A stretch of DNA of 64,000 bases from Isochrysis galbana (taxonomy: Eukaryota > Haptophyta > Isochrysidales > Isochrysidaceae), in assembly GCA_018136815.1 (NCBI GenBank), contig CM030936.1, positions 3,982,474 through 4,046,473 of the forward strand, read 5' to 3'. The position numbers and the translations under genes were made by a program. The stretch's first letter is position 1; each line of letters begins with the position of its first letter. The notes below the pieces were generated by a model, which was given only the letters and a program-made list of their open reading frames with translations, made no database searches and was not told the origin of the DNA. This document shows positions 1-11,465 of the stretch, one piece after another.

Positions 1-941
1 GCTTGCGGTTGGATTCTGCTACGCGAGAGATTGTGCACGGCCCGCCTACTAGCCGTGTATCACCGCGCCGAACTTCTACACTACTGCTGTTCTTGCGCTT
101 TGTCGGTTGACTGTCGTCGTTTTGCGGTTGACAAGCGCCCGTGTGCTTGGTTAGTGCAGCGTGCTGCTGTTCCTCGCGAGAATTTCCATGCACTTCCTTT
201 CCTTTATGCTTCTTGTTTGCAATGAATGATGAGTGTTTATCCCTGCAGTTGTGTGTTGCGCTGCTGCGCTCCTTGTGAGATACGACATCGGAGTTCTGCT
301 CCTTTACTTTGAGTGCTCCAGCAGAATCGAAGCGTGCACCCACGGATCTTGACAACTGGACGTGAGGCATGAAAATGAAAAGAAAGGCAATGAGCAATGA
401 GCGCGTTAAGACCTACTTAGTGCTTAGCTACATTTGCAATTGATGTTGACACTTAGTTTTAGACCGCTCTTGGAGTGGCGCACATAGTGGAAGCCACCCC
501 AGAAATAACATCGACGCGTGACGTCATAGCAAACGCAAATCACAAACATAACCGGCGGGCGGCCCTCAGACCTCAAAAAAAACTCACGATTCAAATCATA
601 GCGTACGTACGCCTACGCCTAAATAAAACCTAAGCAACATTGAATGGTGTTACAGTATGGGTGCACCATTATGGGAAAGCCGCTCTCGCGGGTCAGCCGA
701 CGATGATACGGTAAGTAATCTCATCATTTACGATAATTGTTTTCATAAGGCATAAGGCGCGGCCTCCCGTTCTCACAAGTGGCCCGCAGCGGGCAGATTT
801 CCCCTTATTTTATGATCGCAAAGTTGTTTTATGATTTTCTAAGTAGTATCGTTGAACGTAGAACGTAGCCAGCTAGCATGGCGGCGGTAGGTAGTAGTAA
901 GTCGGTTGTAGGTGGTTGGTTGTGTCGGCATGGGCTTGCTG
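1..941. other. Intergenic, no gene recognised
   Basis: I see no convincing coding region. The only open frame near the left edge (31-225) is short and resembles no family. The stretch is moderately AT-rich relative to the genes further on. Confidence 0.5.
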
Positions 942-1092
942 TAGTTGATTGAAGTCGGTTCTTTTTAGTGCCCAGATACCGGATAGGCGAATGGACGGTG
1001 TTTGGCACTTCTTGACATTGTCGATGCTATTGTCGTGCACTTTGCGCACGTTCCGAGATCATAAAATGATGTTTATGATCTCCGGCTGAGGT
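942..1092 (+). repeat. Dispersed ~150-bp repeat, copy A
   Basis: This stretch matches 50331-50495 in the same orientation. Shared blocks include GTAGTTGATTGAAGT, GGATAGGCGAATGGA, CACTTCTTGACA and GTTCCGAGATCATAAAATG, with small indels. Neither copy holds a recognisable protein or RNA gene, and I found no TSD. It could be the end of an unidentified mobile element. Confidence 0.6.
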
Positions 1093-1525
1093 GCGTTTCG
1101 TGCCGATGGCAGGTGTTAGTTAGATTTTTTTTTGATTGAGGTAGGCGCGCATGGGCGCGGGGAGCGCGTCGGAGGAGAGGAAGACCCGCAGGCCATCGGT
1201 GTTGTCGCCCACGAGGACGGACTCACATTGCTGTTCCGTCATCGATTGTCTCTTCTGATGCCGCCGCTCCGTCTCGCACAATGGACGCAATGGACAGTGG
1301 GGAATGGGGTCACTTGGACTTGGGCAAAGGCCTGGGGCCCACTGTGGTGGTGGGGATGTGTGAAGTGTGTGTGTGTGCGGCAGTGGAGCACCTTCAATGT
1401 CGCATCGGGTTTTGTGCGAAATCATATTACTATTTAACAAGGTTGCGTTGTTTGACTTTTTCATGTTCATGTGTACTACTAAAATGAAAAAGAATGAAGA
1501 ATGCGAACATTTATGGCGCTGCGTA

Positions 1526-1612
1526 CAGGGGCTTTCTCGATAGAGCTCGTTGCCTGGAACGACCTGTCTGTATGTACACCGGCTCAGCCGTTGGTATCAC
1601 TTCATATGTGTC
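1526..1612 (+). repeat. R1 leader repeat, 5' fragment
   Basis: The block starting CAGGGGCTTTCTCGATAG matches the upstream end of the longest R1 copy (minus strand, 46531 downward). Similarity fades near 1612. The following 1613-2160 shows no recognisable gene, only overlapping short frames in GC-rich sequence. Confidence 0.6.
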
Positions 1613-2163
1613 GTCCAAGAAATCCTGCCGCCTCGCGCCTCGCCAAGGGAAGACGCTGCGCAACGCAACAGAGCGGGCAAAGGGCGTACACAAAGGGGAG
1701 AAAGGCCCTCTCAGGGCAGGCGCCACGCTGCGGCGTCCTTCTCGACTTCTCTAGCTCCCGCCTGTTCCCACTTCGTCCCAACCCGCACTTCAAGCTTGCC
1801 GACCAAGAATCGGAACCCCGACCATCCCTCTGCCGTACACACTTCGCCGCTCCCCATGCCACTCACGGACTGCCCCGCCACAACGGGCGGAGGAGAGCTG
1901 CCCCGCCTCAAGCAGCGATGAGAGGGTGCCCTCAACGTTACCCATCCACAGCTTTGTGGATACGCTCTGCTGATTCGGTTTGACGTCTTAGCGAGCATGC
2001 GCCGTTCTCAAGAGAGATCCTCTTGAAGGGGTCCTCATCAATTCTCATTTATTGCTGTCTTGAAGCCCGTTGAGAACCGCTAACTACCCTGTTGACAGAA
2101 ATCATAGCGACGACAGAATTTATGCGCAGCGCTTACATCGAAGAGCTACACGTGGCCATGATC

Positions 2164-4525
2164 TTATTTCTTGCCGAAAAATGACCCGATGGACCGCATG
2201 CCCGCATTTGGCGGAGCCTTCTTGGTTTTCTGCGCGCCGCTCTTCTTCGGCTTCAACTGAGTTTCATCGTCGTCCTCATCAGAAGCGCTGGAGGTTTTCT
2301 TAGCTGGTCGCGATGATGCTGCAGATGGCTTCACGGAGGTCTTCTGAGCACCAAAGCTAGAAGAAGGCTTCAATGGCAAGTTTGGCACATCGGGAACCTC
2401 TTTCTCAACCTCCTTTTCGACCCAACGCTCCTCGCCTGAGATGTGCAGGGGTGCCATCAAATGCCCACAGCCTCCTCTGAGCATCCCCGACTTGATAAAT
2501 GGCGAGCGTCAAGGGGTGGCGCCTTGACGGGACAGGCGGTGATTTATGCGAGGCGATCGATGGGTGGTGCGACTCACATATCATGTAGCCCCGCTCGTCC
2601 ATATAGGTTACTTCCTCGCGTACCCTCTCCTTAACAATTATAGTTCGAGCGGCCGATCGAGAGATGGCATCATCTCCATCCTTGGTTATACTACTGGTGG
2701 CATTTCCGCCATTGGCCTGCGGAGTCTTGAGAGGGGCCCCAGGCGAGAGAGTGGCCGCCGCCACAGCAGGTGAATGATTAGCAGGAGGATGAGGGTGTAC
2801 CAAAGATCCTGGCGCATCCTCAAGAGTAGCAGCGTCCTCAAGGATGCGCGCCTGATGAATGGGGACGGTGCAGTGACTAGAGGTGACAACAGGCTACGAG
2901 AGGCACTGTGGTGTTTTCCCATACGCCAGCGATCACGGGAGTGGGGCAGGCACGGGCGGAACGCATCCGCGGAAGGTGAGCAAGGAGGGCAGGTAGGATG
3001 GACACCTTCCTCCTTTCTTCCTTGCGCCGTTTACGCTCTGCTTCCTCCTCCTCATGGGCATCTGCTGCTCGTTTTCCAGAGCTGTACGCACACTTTTCTG
3101 TCGTCTCCGCCGCCGCGCGAGCACCGACCTCACTACGCTGCGGTGTTTGCGAGGTGTCCACATGGTCCTTGGCATGGGGCTTGGCACCCACGGCCACCTG
3201 CTTTTTGGAAGGATTGCTGACCGGATGGGCTTTCTCGCCGCCCTTTTTGATGGTTCCCTGCACCGCTGCCGCCGTGACATGTTCAAAACTGCCGCTCCTG
3301 ATCTCAGTGTTAGAATTCTGGCCCGCATCCTTATTGATAGCCGTCGTATTGGCCTCCACGGCTGTTCTCGCGGCGAACATCGCCGCCACGCCTCCCGGCT
3401 TGGTCTTGCCGGCAGCAGGTGCACCAACAGGCGGCGAGTTTTTCTCGTCTGCATTCTTTTCCGAAACGGGCCTCTCCTTGACAGCCATCTCGTCCTTTGC
3501 GCATGATTTCGCCACTGTTGGCTCAACCTCTTCGTCCTCTTCATCCGACTCGATGGCCCGGCGCTTCTTGCTGTTAGTCGATACAGCAATGGGTGCCGAA
3601 GCAGATGCTGATGTTGAAGGAGTAGGAGCTGCAGGCTTAGCAGCCAACGAGGACTTGGCGACCACTGAAGGCTTGACAGCTGCGCAACCTTTTTGACTAC
3701 CACTGCTGCTGGGCGCGGGCTTCGGCTTCGACGCGAACATCGCGGCAGCCTCCTTGGGAATGGGCGCCGGCTTGGTAAGAGCGGGGGCAGCCTGCTTTGG
3801 TGCCACTGTGTTGGCAGGCAGGCTAGCAGGCTTGATCCGAGCGCCAACTGCCGAGATCTTGGCTGCTTCATTCTTGATCTGCGACCAGCGGTTATCAAGC
3901 AAGCAGTTGTTCTCGCCCGTTTGCCGTAGCTGCGTCATGCCGAAAGGGGGGGGGAGGGGGGTTGATGCATAGGAAGAAAGGTTGGCCGACAGGACATGGC
4001 ATATCGCGGCTGGAGGCAGGAAGAGCGGATGATCTTGGGCGCTGATCCACATGGGTAAAGCTGAACGCGCGCCCAGTAAAGCTAGGCGTCTGTGCCGGCA
4101 TCGCGCGCGACCACGCTCTATTAGGGGTGAAAATCGAGCGAGGGGAAGGCTTGCCACTGCACCTGCTCGTACAGTTCCATGTCCTGTGCGGAGTTCAATG
4201 AGGCGAGCGGCTCTACAGCGTCGAGTCGGATGGAATGGATTGAGTAGACCTGTTCCGTGGTGAGGTTTTCGAATAATTTCTTCGCCTCCGCTAGATCGCG
4301 CGCCCCCACGAGCTGAAAGGAGAGAGTTCCTCCCTTGAGCTTGCCGCCCAGCAGGTAGCTCGCCTCTGCCTTGGCTCCTCTCTGCTTGAGGAAGGCATCG
4401 AGGAGCGCGCGGCTCTCATCCACGGGCATCGAGACATGCCGTGCGTACCAACGTGTTGACACGCTGCCGTGCTCGCTCAGTAGACCCTCGAGCTCGTCGA
4501 GCATCTCGACGAGTGGAGAGCCCAT
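2164..4525 (-). CDS. POLD3: DNA polymerase delta subunit 3 (p66/Cdc27-like)
   Basis: Accessory subunit of replicative DNA polymerase delta, acting in the nucleus. Four exons assemble in frame: 4525-4163, 3929-3006, 2716-2578 and 2435-2164 (1,698 nt, 565 aa), all with GT-AG introns. Exon 1 carries the family's N-terminal winged-helix region, including WYARHVSM, SYLLGGKLKGG and VYSIHSIRLD. The middle is a low-complexity Lys/Ala/Pro linker with the MFASK-type block seen in animal POLD3. The next two exons encode TYMDERGYM followed by CEERWVEKE, matching the conserved DEGYxVTEKxxE block. The C-terminus MRSIGSFFGKK is a PCNA-interacting (PIP) box in which the usual first Gln is Met. Homology to POLD3 is clear; exon junctions come from reading frame and splice consensus, and the linker boundaries are the least certain part. 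Confidence 0.9.
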
Positions 4526-5019
4526 CGCGACAGGAAACCGCCAGCGACACCCTCGCGCACGCGGCTTCCTTTCTCACCCAACTGAGGCCTAAGTCTCGAT
4601 TAACCAAGAGTCTCTCCCCGCCGCACTCGTCGGCTTTCCCCCCCCCTCCCCCCTCTCTCCCCCCGCGCGTGTGCCGCGCCGCTCCCCCGCCCGCTGGCTC
4701 GCTCGCGCCTCGTAAAGCGCGGGAAGATCGCGGACGGCACCTCTTGTACTGCCTGCCGGTGCCCCCCCTCCGCCCCTCCCCCCCTCACCTTGGTGTCCAG
4801 CGACGACAGGAGGCTGACCACCGCCGCGCTCTCGCTGGAGCACGGCCTGACACTGTGGGGAACTGTCGTATTCCATACGATGACAGACTTTTACTTATAA
4901 CCTGTGGGTTATTTTGAGCCTTAAGGTGGTTCCCTAGGTTTTAGAGACGGCGGGTGCGGGAGGGTGGGCGCCGCGCCGAGGAGGCAGTGCCCAGCTCTTC
5001 AGAGGGCTGCCGGGGAGGC
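4526..5019. other. POLD3 upstream region, no gene
   Basis: GC-rich and C-rich intergenic DNA upstream of POLD3 (minus) and of a weak plus-strand ORF. The runs of CCCCTCC near 4640-4660 and 4760-4790 resemble the pyrimidine tracts found beside other genes here. No protein family is recognisable. Confidence 0.4.
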
Positions 5020-5367
5020 ATGTTCGGGCAGTGGGAGTTCGGAGACCCGTGGGGCGTCGAGGGCCAGAAGGCCGGTGCTGATGCTGCCGCCGCTGCCGCG
5101 GCGGCAGAGGAGGGCACGGACCCCATGTGGGTCATCCAGGTGCCGAACGTCAAGGAGGTGGACACGAGCACGCTGCTCTGCCCAGTGTGTGACCCGGGCA
5201 GGAAGAAGGCGGCGACCGAGACGATGGCAGCGGCGGAGGAGGCGCATAAGAAGCCAGTCTGCACGCCTCGTTTCCGTTATGGTGCGATTCCCCTTCCAGA
5301 CGGGATCGCCGACAGATCGCCTTCTGGCTACCTCAGGAAGCGGCCGCGGCTCCGATACTCGAAATAA
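5020..5367 (+). CDS. Hypothetical protein, weak
   Basis: Open frame of 115 codons starting MFGQWEFGDPWG. It contains an alanine run, then WVIQVPNVKEVDTSTLLCPVCDP and a basic C-terminus. I recognise no domain. It may be a genuine short exon, because composition changes sharply from the C-rich upstream DNA and one CPVC pair is present, but no splice partner was found. It could equally be a chance frame at the edge of retroelement debris. Confidence 0.3.
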   Translation: MFGQWEFGDPWGVEGQKAGADAAAAAAAAEEGTDPMWVIQVPNVKEVDTSTLLCPVCDPGRKKAATETMAAAEEAHKKPVCTPRFRYGAIPLPDGIADRSPSGYLRKRPRLRYSK

Positions 5368-6127
5368 TCGCAATGGAGATCGGTCCCACCAGGGACGCAC
5401 CGACCACACTAGGGAGCCACCTCCCAAGTTGGAGGGTGGACTCCCACCTCTCGACGCACCGCCATCGCAGAAGAGCCGCCGCTGCGCGCCGCCTGCGGAC
5501 AACCTCGGCCATCCCGAGGGTGCCAAATGGGATTTGGAATCTTGGCGTAACGCCAAGGTTGATTTCGACCCGATGTCACGCTACTGTGGGCACGCTGATT
5601 TGGCTGCTTCATTCGTATCACATGGAGGCCGCAGCGCGGCCCCCGGACACATTTACTCCTGAGGGCTGGCATGCCGCCTTGCGTCTAACCTGGTCAGGCC
5701 AGGATCGCCTCGCTCTGCTTCCGACGCCGCCATCTCGCCTAGGCTTGGGTGCCTTGCCCCTCCTCTCATTCACCCTCGCCTCTCGCCGCTCGCTCGATGT
5801 CGCTCTCGCCGCCGTCCTCGCCCTCGCCCAAGCCCGCCTGCCCGCCTTCCTCTGCTGACAGGCTGCAGCCCGTCAGTAGGCGGGGTAGGCCAAGATATCT
5901 GGATATATCTCTTGGATATTTGGGCGGATTTTTTGGCATTTGGATATTTGGTGGATATTTGGGCATGGTCTGCGCCCCAACCCCCAAAACAAAACACTTT
6001 GTGGGCGCGAGGCGCGGGGGGGACGGGGAGGGAGCGGAAGGAGGGGGGGGCTCGGGGGCTGGGGGGGCGGCAAACAGACAGTAAGAGGGGATACCGATAG
6101 ATACGTAATAAATGAGCTGTTCCTATA
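5368..6127 (+). repeat. Retroelement debris with R1 fragment
   Basis: No intact gene. Positions 5793-5870 are a diverged copy of the R1 segment around its start codon (compare CTCGCCCAAGCCCGCCTGCC here with 11318 onward). The frame over 5510-5660, containing KWDLESWRNAKVDF, looks protein-like but joins nothing recognisable. Positions 5885-5965 hold an imperfect array of GGATATTTGG units; the reverse complement of that motif also occurs near 23800 and 25400. Confidence 0.45.
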
Positions 6128-6841
6128 ATGAAGACGTCTATCTCATCCCGAACGGAGCCTTGCCTGGTCTGTCATGAGAGGTGTGGCAGTCCCCCTGCCC
6201 CTGCCCTGGGCGTCCCCCTCCCCCTCCCCCCTCCCCCTCCCTCTGGCGCGCTCGCAGCCCCCCTCTGCCGTCTCCTCCCGCTCCCCCTCCCTCTCCGCTC
6301 GCTCCCGCGCTCGCTCCCCGCTCCTTCTCACATCATTGCGCGCCTTCCCGCCAGCCGCCATCGCGCATCGCGCCAATGCCCAATGCCCAAGGCGCAGAGC
6401 AGGGGCACTTCCCTCTCCCCCCTCGCGAATACGCGGCTCACTCCATTCCCACCGCCCTCGCTCAGGATTACGCCGCTCGTCTCGCTCAAGCCGCTCCGCT
6501 CAACGCAGGGTCGCGGACAGAGACGTCCCTACCCGTCAGCACCTCCGACGTCGTCCCCTCAGCCGCGCCTGCCGCCGGCATGCCTCCTTCCTCATTGCCC
6601 TCAGACCCTATGGGCCACCACAATTCGTCACTTCCTCGGGACCTCGGGCTACCCGGAGCTCGACCCCCATGCCCACCCGCTTGAAGACAGCGCGTGGGAA
6701 CAAGTGAGCGAGGCTCCTTCCGTCGCCGACCTCTTGGCCGGTCGCCTCGCTTACATGCAGTCCGCGATCGAAGCTCAACAACTCCGAGACGAGAAGCGCG
6801 ACCGAGAGCACACTGCTGCGTTCCGTGATAAGGATACGTAA
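6128..6841 (+). pseudogene. Possible gag-like remnant
   Basis: Open frame with a Pro/Ser-rich first part and a charged, probably helical end (SVADLLAGRLAYMQSAIEAQ). It runs directly into an R1 leader copy at 6817. Positions 6556-6633 recur at 41172-41247, so at least part is repetitive. The composition resembles the gag-like ORF at 11292, but no capsid or zinc-knuckle motif is visible, so the assignment rests on context. Confidence 0.3.
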
Positions 6842-7214
6842 GTGTGGAGAGTGTTGACGTGAGTGTAGTGTCATCTCGTCGGTCCATCGGCCTGTAGCCG
6901 TCTGTCGTCTGTCGTTCTTCGTCCGTCGCTCTCGTTCTCGTTCCCGTTCTCGTCCCTCGCTCTCAACACTACCTCAATACCAAACCTCCAATCCCTCAGC
7001 CCTAGCCTATCAATCCCGAATCGCCCAGTCATGTCCGCTCCGTCGTCGCGCTCGCCCTTGCCCAAGCCCGTCCTCCCGCCTTTCTCCTTTCTCTGCTGAG
7101 GAGGTGGTCCAGCCCGCCATTCCATCACTCCTGGCCATCTCCGCCGCGCCTCCCGCCGATCGTTTCCCTTCCGTATCATCGCATATCGAGCCAGTGGTCA
7201 TGCTCGATCCGTCA
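6817..7214 (+). repeat. R1 leader repeat, 5'-truncated copy
   Basis: Starts at GCGTTCCGTGATAAGGATACG and runs through the pyrimidine-rich leader and the MSAPSSR start-codon region. It ends at the boundary GATCCGTCA that terminates the other copies. It differs from the 11.1-kb copy by scattered substitutions and a 3-bp insertion in the TTTCTC tract. Confidence 0.75.
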
Positions 7215-7481
7215 GAGTTGCGAGTTGCCCGCCGACCCCCCAAGTTGTAGGTGCTGCAATAGTGTAATGTCAAAATGGGGAGGGGGGGGGGGTTGAAACT
7301 AGACCTCAGGATGTACCTTCTCGTGTCCAAGGGAGCATGAGCTCTCTACATATGAGTCCCATATCCTTGTTGCACTACGCCCAATGCCGAGCTTAGGTAT
7401 TTTTTTGTAGTAGTGAATTAATTGTCAACCAAGAAACAGCGTGTTGCTTGTTGTAGCACACTCACTTCTCCTTGTTCGTCC

Positions 7482-9750
7482 TCAGCGAAATTCGAAGTCA
7501 TCACAGCTGAAGCCAAGATAGAGTTCCTGGCCAATGCTGCCATCCGTGAGGCCGACGCGAAAGTCACTCAGGGCATCGGTGAATCCGACCGGAACTCGTC
7601 GGATCTGTGCGCGGAAGTGGCGCGAATCCAACTTCCAGTCGTCTATGAGGAGAGAAGCATTGCCTTGCGCAGTCACAGGGATCACATGATCACCACGTGC
7701 GCGGTATGCGCAGGCCGCAGCTGTGAAACGCGTTGTGAAGCAACAGTCAAAGGGGTCTAGCCGACCAAAACCCAATATGCACGGTCCCATCGCGCCATCT
7801 GCGTTGGTTTCTTCCGCTTGCCCAGGTTGTGGTTCCGCTGCCAAGAAAAATGCCGATTTGATGGGTCTGCCTTTGAGTGTTACTACGGAGTCATTGAGAC
7901 GCTGCGCGGCCGCAGCTTGGGGTGCAGATGCATACGACCGATTATGGAAGGGGGCGAACGCCCAGATACCCGCCACGGAGCGCAAACGTGCAAACTTTGG
8001 CGATGGCTTGCACTCGAAAGATTTGAGCTCAATTGGCACACCACCTGCATGCACGCGGATGGTTGCACGGTAGCTTATCGGCATGTCAAAGAAAGCGTCG
8101 AAGAAAAGATCCTCGAACATGAGAGCCTTGCGTCCTGGCGGCTGAGCGTACACGAGTGCACCCTTTAGGCATTCCGAGCGCTCCTGGCGGAAGGCTGAGC
8201 AGGGCCGGCCCGAAACGCGGTTCCAGCCGTGGACGGTGTGATGAGACGACATCAGCGCACCTAGTAGCCACACAAGGATGACCGGGTCGTGGTTTGGTCG
8301 GCGGAAAGACAAGTGCGAATGAATGCCAGCCCCGACACCATAGAGTTGTAACGCAGGCAAAACACCAATTGTCGCCTTTCTAAACAAGGCGCAACTTTGC
8401 TCATTGGTTCGTGTACCTGTGAAGATGGGGTCTGGCATTGCTTCAACCTCGCATTCAACTTCAGACACGTTATTCAGAAACATTGCACGATATCGGATAG
8501 GACCTCGCGTCAGGATTTTTTGAGGAATCCCAGATATCCACTTACCAATGAAGGTACCGATCGCAGCCTGCGCAGCTTCACCAAGCGATGCGTCCAAACG
8601 GATGGCCATTTTGATTTCATTCAATCCTTGACGCAATTCAAAGTTGGGTAGGTGAACGGAGCCCATCCTCACAGCGGATATAGGCCCTCTCTTAATGCCG
8701 CGGATAAAATTCTCAGAGCCATTTGGTGCAACTCGGACGCTCGAACCTATTTCATACCATAACTGTAAATCGAGGGCAAAGGAGACCATCTTGGAATCGC
8801 CATCAGTCCGTCTTGTGGGAGGGCGCATGTTCGGCGCTTCTACAAACGAGCATGCTGCACTAAGCAACATTGAGCTAAAGGGTATTGTTGCGGTCGGGTA
8901 TTGTTGCGCTCACCTCGACCTCAAGGTCTCCGAGATGATGAAGCTCCAGCACAGATGTTGAGATGAAGGTTGCGTCAGCGGATACACTCAGGACGCCTGA
9001 GCTCCCATTCCCACGCTCGATGGCCACATTGAATGAACGCATCTTTTGGATTGCTGTCGCGGGCATAGTGAGATGCTTGTCAAGCGCAACGGCCACGGGG
9101 ATTCCTAGGACGGTCACTCTGGTATTGCCATGTATTTCCCAGTCGACCGCCTCACCGCGAAGGATCGGTATCGTTGCTGCCTGAAAGGACTTGGCGGACG
9201 AAACATGAAGCTCTGAGTCTATCACCGCAAATGATGCCGAGGAGGCAGCTACTCGAATGTCAGGGAAAGTTATGCGACCGATTGCTCGTTTGGTGCCATT
9301 TGCGTCAGACGGGCCCGTGAGGATCGCGTCGAAGCCATGCAAGGTCGCACTCAATGGCCCGGCATTATCCACACGTATGGTGACGGTTACACGTATTCTC
9401 TCATCGCCAGGGGACCCTAGGCTTCCGCTGACAAGCGTGAGAGTCGATGCCCCGATCACCAACCTGACGATCTGCGGCAGTGCAGCTGTAATCACCAGAA
9501 CCACACCCACTGTGGATGTCAGTGCGAGTAGTGTGGTGCAGCAGAGCAGCCTGCGGCTTCTAGCTGTGCGACAGCACATCAACTCCAGGCTTGCGTGGTG
9601 GTGCGCTGGCTCGGCGACTGCGCGATTGCTCCGAGCTAGAAGGAGGGGTACGGAATGGTCATTCGCGGGCGCGTTGGGCTCTTCCACTCGATTGGACTCC
9701 ATGGTCTCGAGCGAGGAGGCCGCCAGCTCGGTGTCAGAGCAGGAATCCAT
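7482..9750 (-). CDS. Membrane-anchored DUF3712 / LEA-2-like protein
   Basis: The chosen start (9750, MDSCSDTEL) gives a ~68-aa cytosolic segment with a basic stretch (CRTARSRR), one transmembrane helix (about residues 69-91) and a long lumenal/extracellular part built from LEA-2/WHy-like beta domains. Diagnostic blocks are VDWEIHGNTRVTVLGIPVAVAL and, in the last third, LDPFDCCFTTRFTAAACAYR, both typical of the DUF3712 family. Exon 1 is 9750-8914 with a GTGAGC donor; the best in-frame acceptor places exon 2 at 8762, after a 151-bp intron. The rest stays open to the stop at 7482, but at least one more intron is likely (GTACAC donor near 8415), so the 8000-8400 coding path is unresolved. Biochemical function is unknown; the architecture suggests a vacuolar or surface membrane protein. 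Confidence 0.65.
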
Positions 9751-9780
9751 ACAGCAAATGCTTCTCACGACGACAAGAGT

Positions 9781-10160
9781 GAGGCAGGGAGAGATAAAGA
9801 GAGGAGGAGAGAGAGAGAGGGAAGGATGGAGACCACTAACACAGCGCTGGCCTGCTCGCTCGCTGTGGCGAGTCAAGCAGCAAGAGGCGTGTCGCAAGGG
9901 GGCAGCACGATGACGGCGGAGGACAAGGGGCAGCAGCACCCGTGGAGCACTCCCTGCCGGCGAGGCTGGGCGACCAGGCCGGAGAGAGAGGAGACAGGAG
10001 GGAGGGTGGGTGGGGAGAGATGTTGGGGGATGGCGGGAGCGAGCGAGGGAGAGAGGGAGAGGGGCACAGAGAGAGGGACGGAGGGAGAGAGGGGCAGAGG
10101 GTTGGAGGGGGGAGGGGGGACCGGAGTTGAAGCGAGCGCTGAGAGTCCGAGGACGGACTG
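9781..10160. promoter_or_regulatory. Purine-rich tract upstream of the DUF3712-like gene
   Basis: Positions 9781-9830 and 9990-10120 are almost pure G/A on the plus strand (GAGAGAG and GGGAGAGAG blocks). In the sense of the minus-strand gene this is a pyrimidine-rich 5' untranslated/promoter region. Similar tracts lie upstream of several other genes in the window. A promoter role is inferred from position. Confidence 0.4.
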
Positions 10161-10198
10161 ATGCTGCGCCCTTCTAAATCTAAGATGGTGTGAAGGGG

Positions 10199-10623
10199 TG
10201 AGAAGTGAGAAAGTGTGGTCCTGTCGCATCCGCGATCGACCCTTTTGGTTTAAAAAAATCTTTAAAAACTAGCCGCTACTTGCACGCTTGCACGGCGCGA
10301 GGCAGATTGCTGATGCGACTCTCTACTACCCTCTCTTCCTAACACTACCTCTTTCCCCTCGCCTCGTTCTCTCCTCTAGAGTACTGGGGGAGGGGAGGCC
10401 GCGCGCGCTGCTTCGACCAGAGGCGCAAGACTGGAAGACAAGGGGGGTAAGAGTGTGTGATGTCCTTGTTTATGTGTCCGTCCCGCCCTCTCGGGGGCCG
10501 GCAGTCTACAGGATTCTTAGTCTTTATTCGACTGAGTTATGTTATGTTTCTGATGTCAAGTTCGGTCGCTACTTGCGCCAAGGCGTCCGAGATCTCCAAG
10601 TTGAAGGTCGTTTGCCTTCATTT
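10199..10623 (+). repeat. Short R1 fragment and intergenic DNA
   Basis: Positions 10206-10240 (GTCGCATCCGCGATCGACC) match the internal R1 segment found again at 10624, giving a partial direct duplication about 420 bp apart. The DNA between holds no recognisable gene. Confidence 0.45.
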
Positions 10624-11465
10624 GTGTCGCATCCGCGATCGACCTTTTTGTTTTAGAAGTTGTTTTGCGTTCCCTCCTCGCAGGCTAGCCACGAGTCACC
10701 GTCGCAGTGTCCTACATTCGTCCATTCGCCCTTGTTGCCCTCGCCTCCTTTATCGCCTCCTTTGTCGCCTGCTTGCCCCTCACCTGGCTCACCTCCTTGC
10801 GCGCTCCTCGCGTTTTAGGCTAAGTCGCGCGATCAGGTATCGCCGGTGCAAGGAACCGTCCCCATGTGTGACCCTGATTCCCCCTCAGGTGTTGGCCGTT
10901 GGATTATATCGTGGCGCTATTTTACTTCGGTCTTCATCAAATCACTTAAGGGTTTTCGAAAGATTCCCTCCTTATTCCTGTGCGTAACTGTCGCCCCGTC
11001 GGATCGTCCGTCGCCCCGTCGCTCTCTTGTCGGCATTCTCTTCCTTGTTCGATCTGCCAGCGGGTTCCTGTGCGTTCCGTGATAGGGATACGTTAGTGTG
11101 GAGAGTGTTGACGTGAGTGTAGGTCATCTCGTCGGTCCATCGGCCTCTAGCCGTCTGTCGTCTGTCGTTCTTCGTTCGTCGCTCTTGTTCTCGTTCTCGT
11201 TCCCGTTCTCGTCCCTCGTTCTCAATACTACCTCAATACCAAACCTCTCCAATCCCTCAGCCCCAGCCTATCCATCCCGATCCGCCCAGCCATGTCCGCT
11301 CCGTCGTCGCGCTCGCCCTCGCCCAAGCCCGTCCTCCCGCCTTTCTCTGCTGAGGAGGTGGTCCAGCCCGTCATTGGCCACTCCCCAACTTCCGCCGCGC
11401 CTCTCGCCGCTTCCCTTCCGTTCCCTCCGTTCCCATCCGAGGCAGTGGTAACCTCGGATCCGTCA
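10624..11465 (+). repeat. R1 leader repeat attached to gag-like ORF
   Basis: Near-complete copy of the R1 leader. Its last 175 bp contain the start codon of the gag-like ORF. Here alone the boundary sequence GGATCCGTCA is followed by GGTGAAG and the reading frame continues, so this is the only copy attached to a longer body. The boundary also reads as a plausible splice donor (CAG|GTGAAG). Confidence 0.75.

Noticed and set aside
2933..3898. 321-aa Arg/Ser-rich ORF on the same strand as POLD3 exon 2
   Set aside because: Alternate-frame shadow of the POLD3 linker exon, which has the coherent family similarity.
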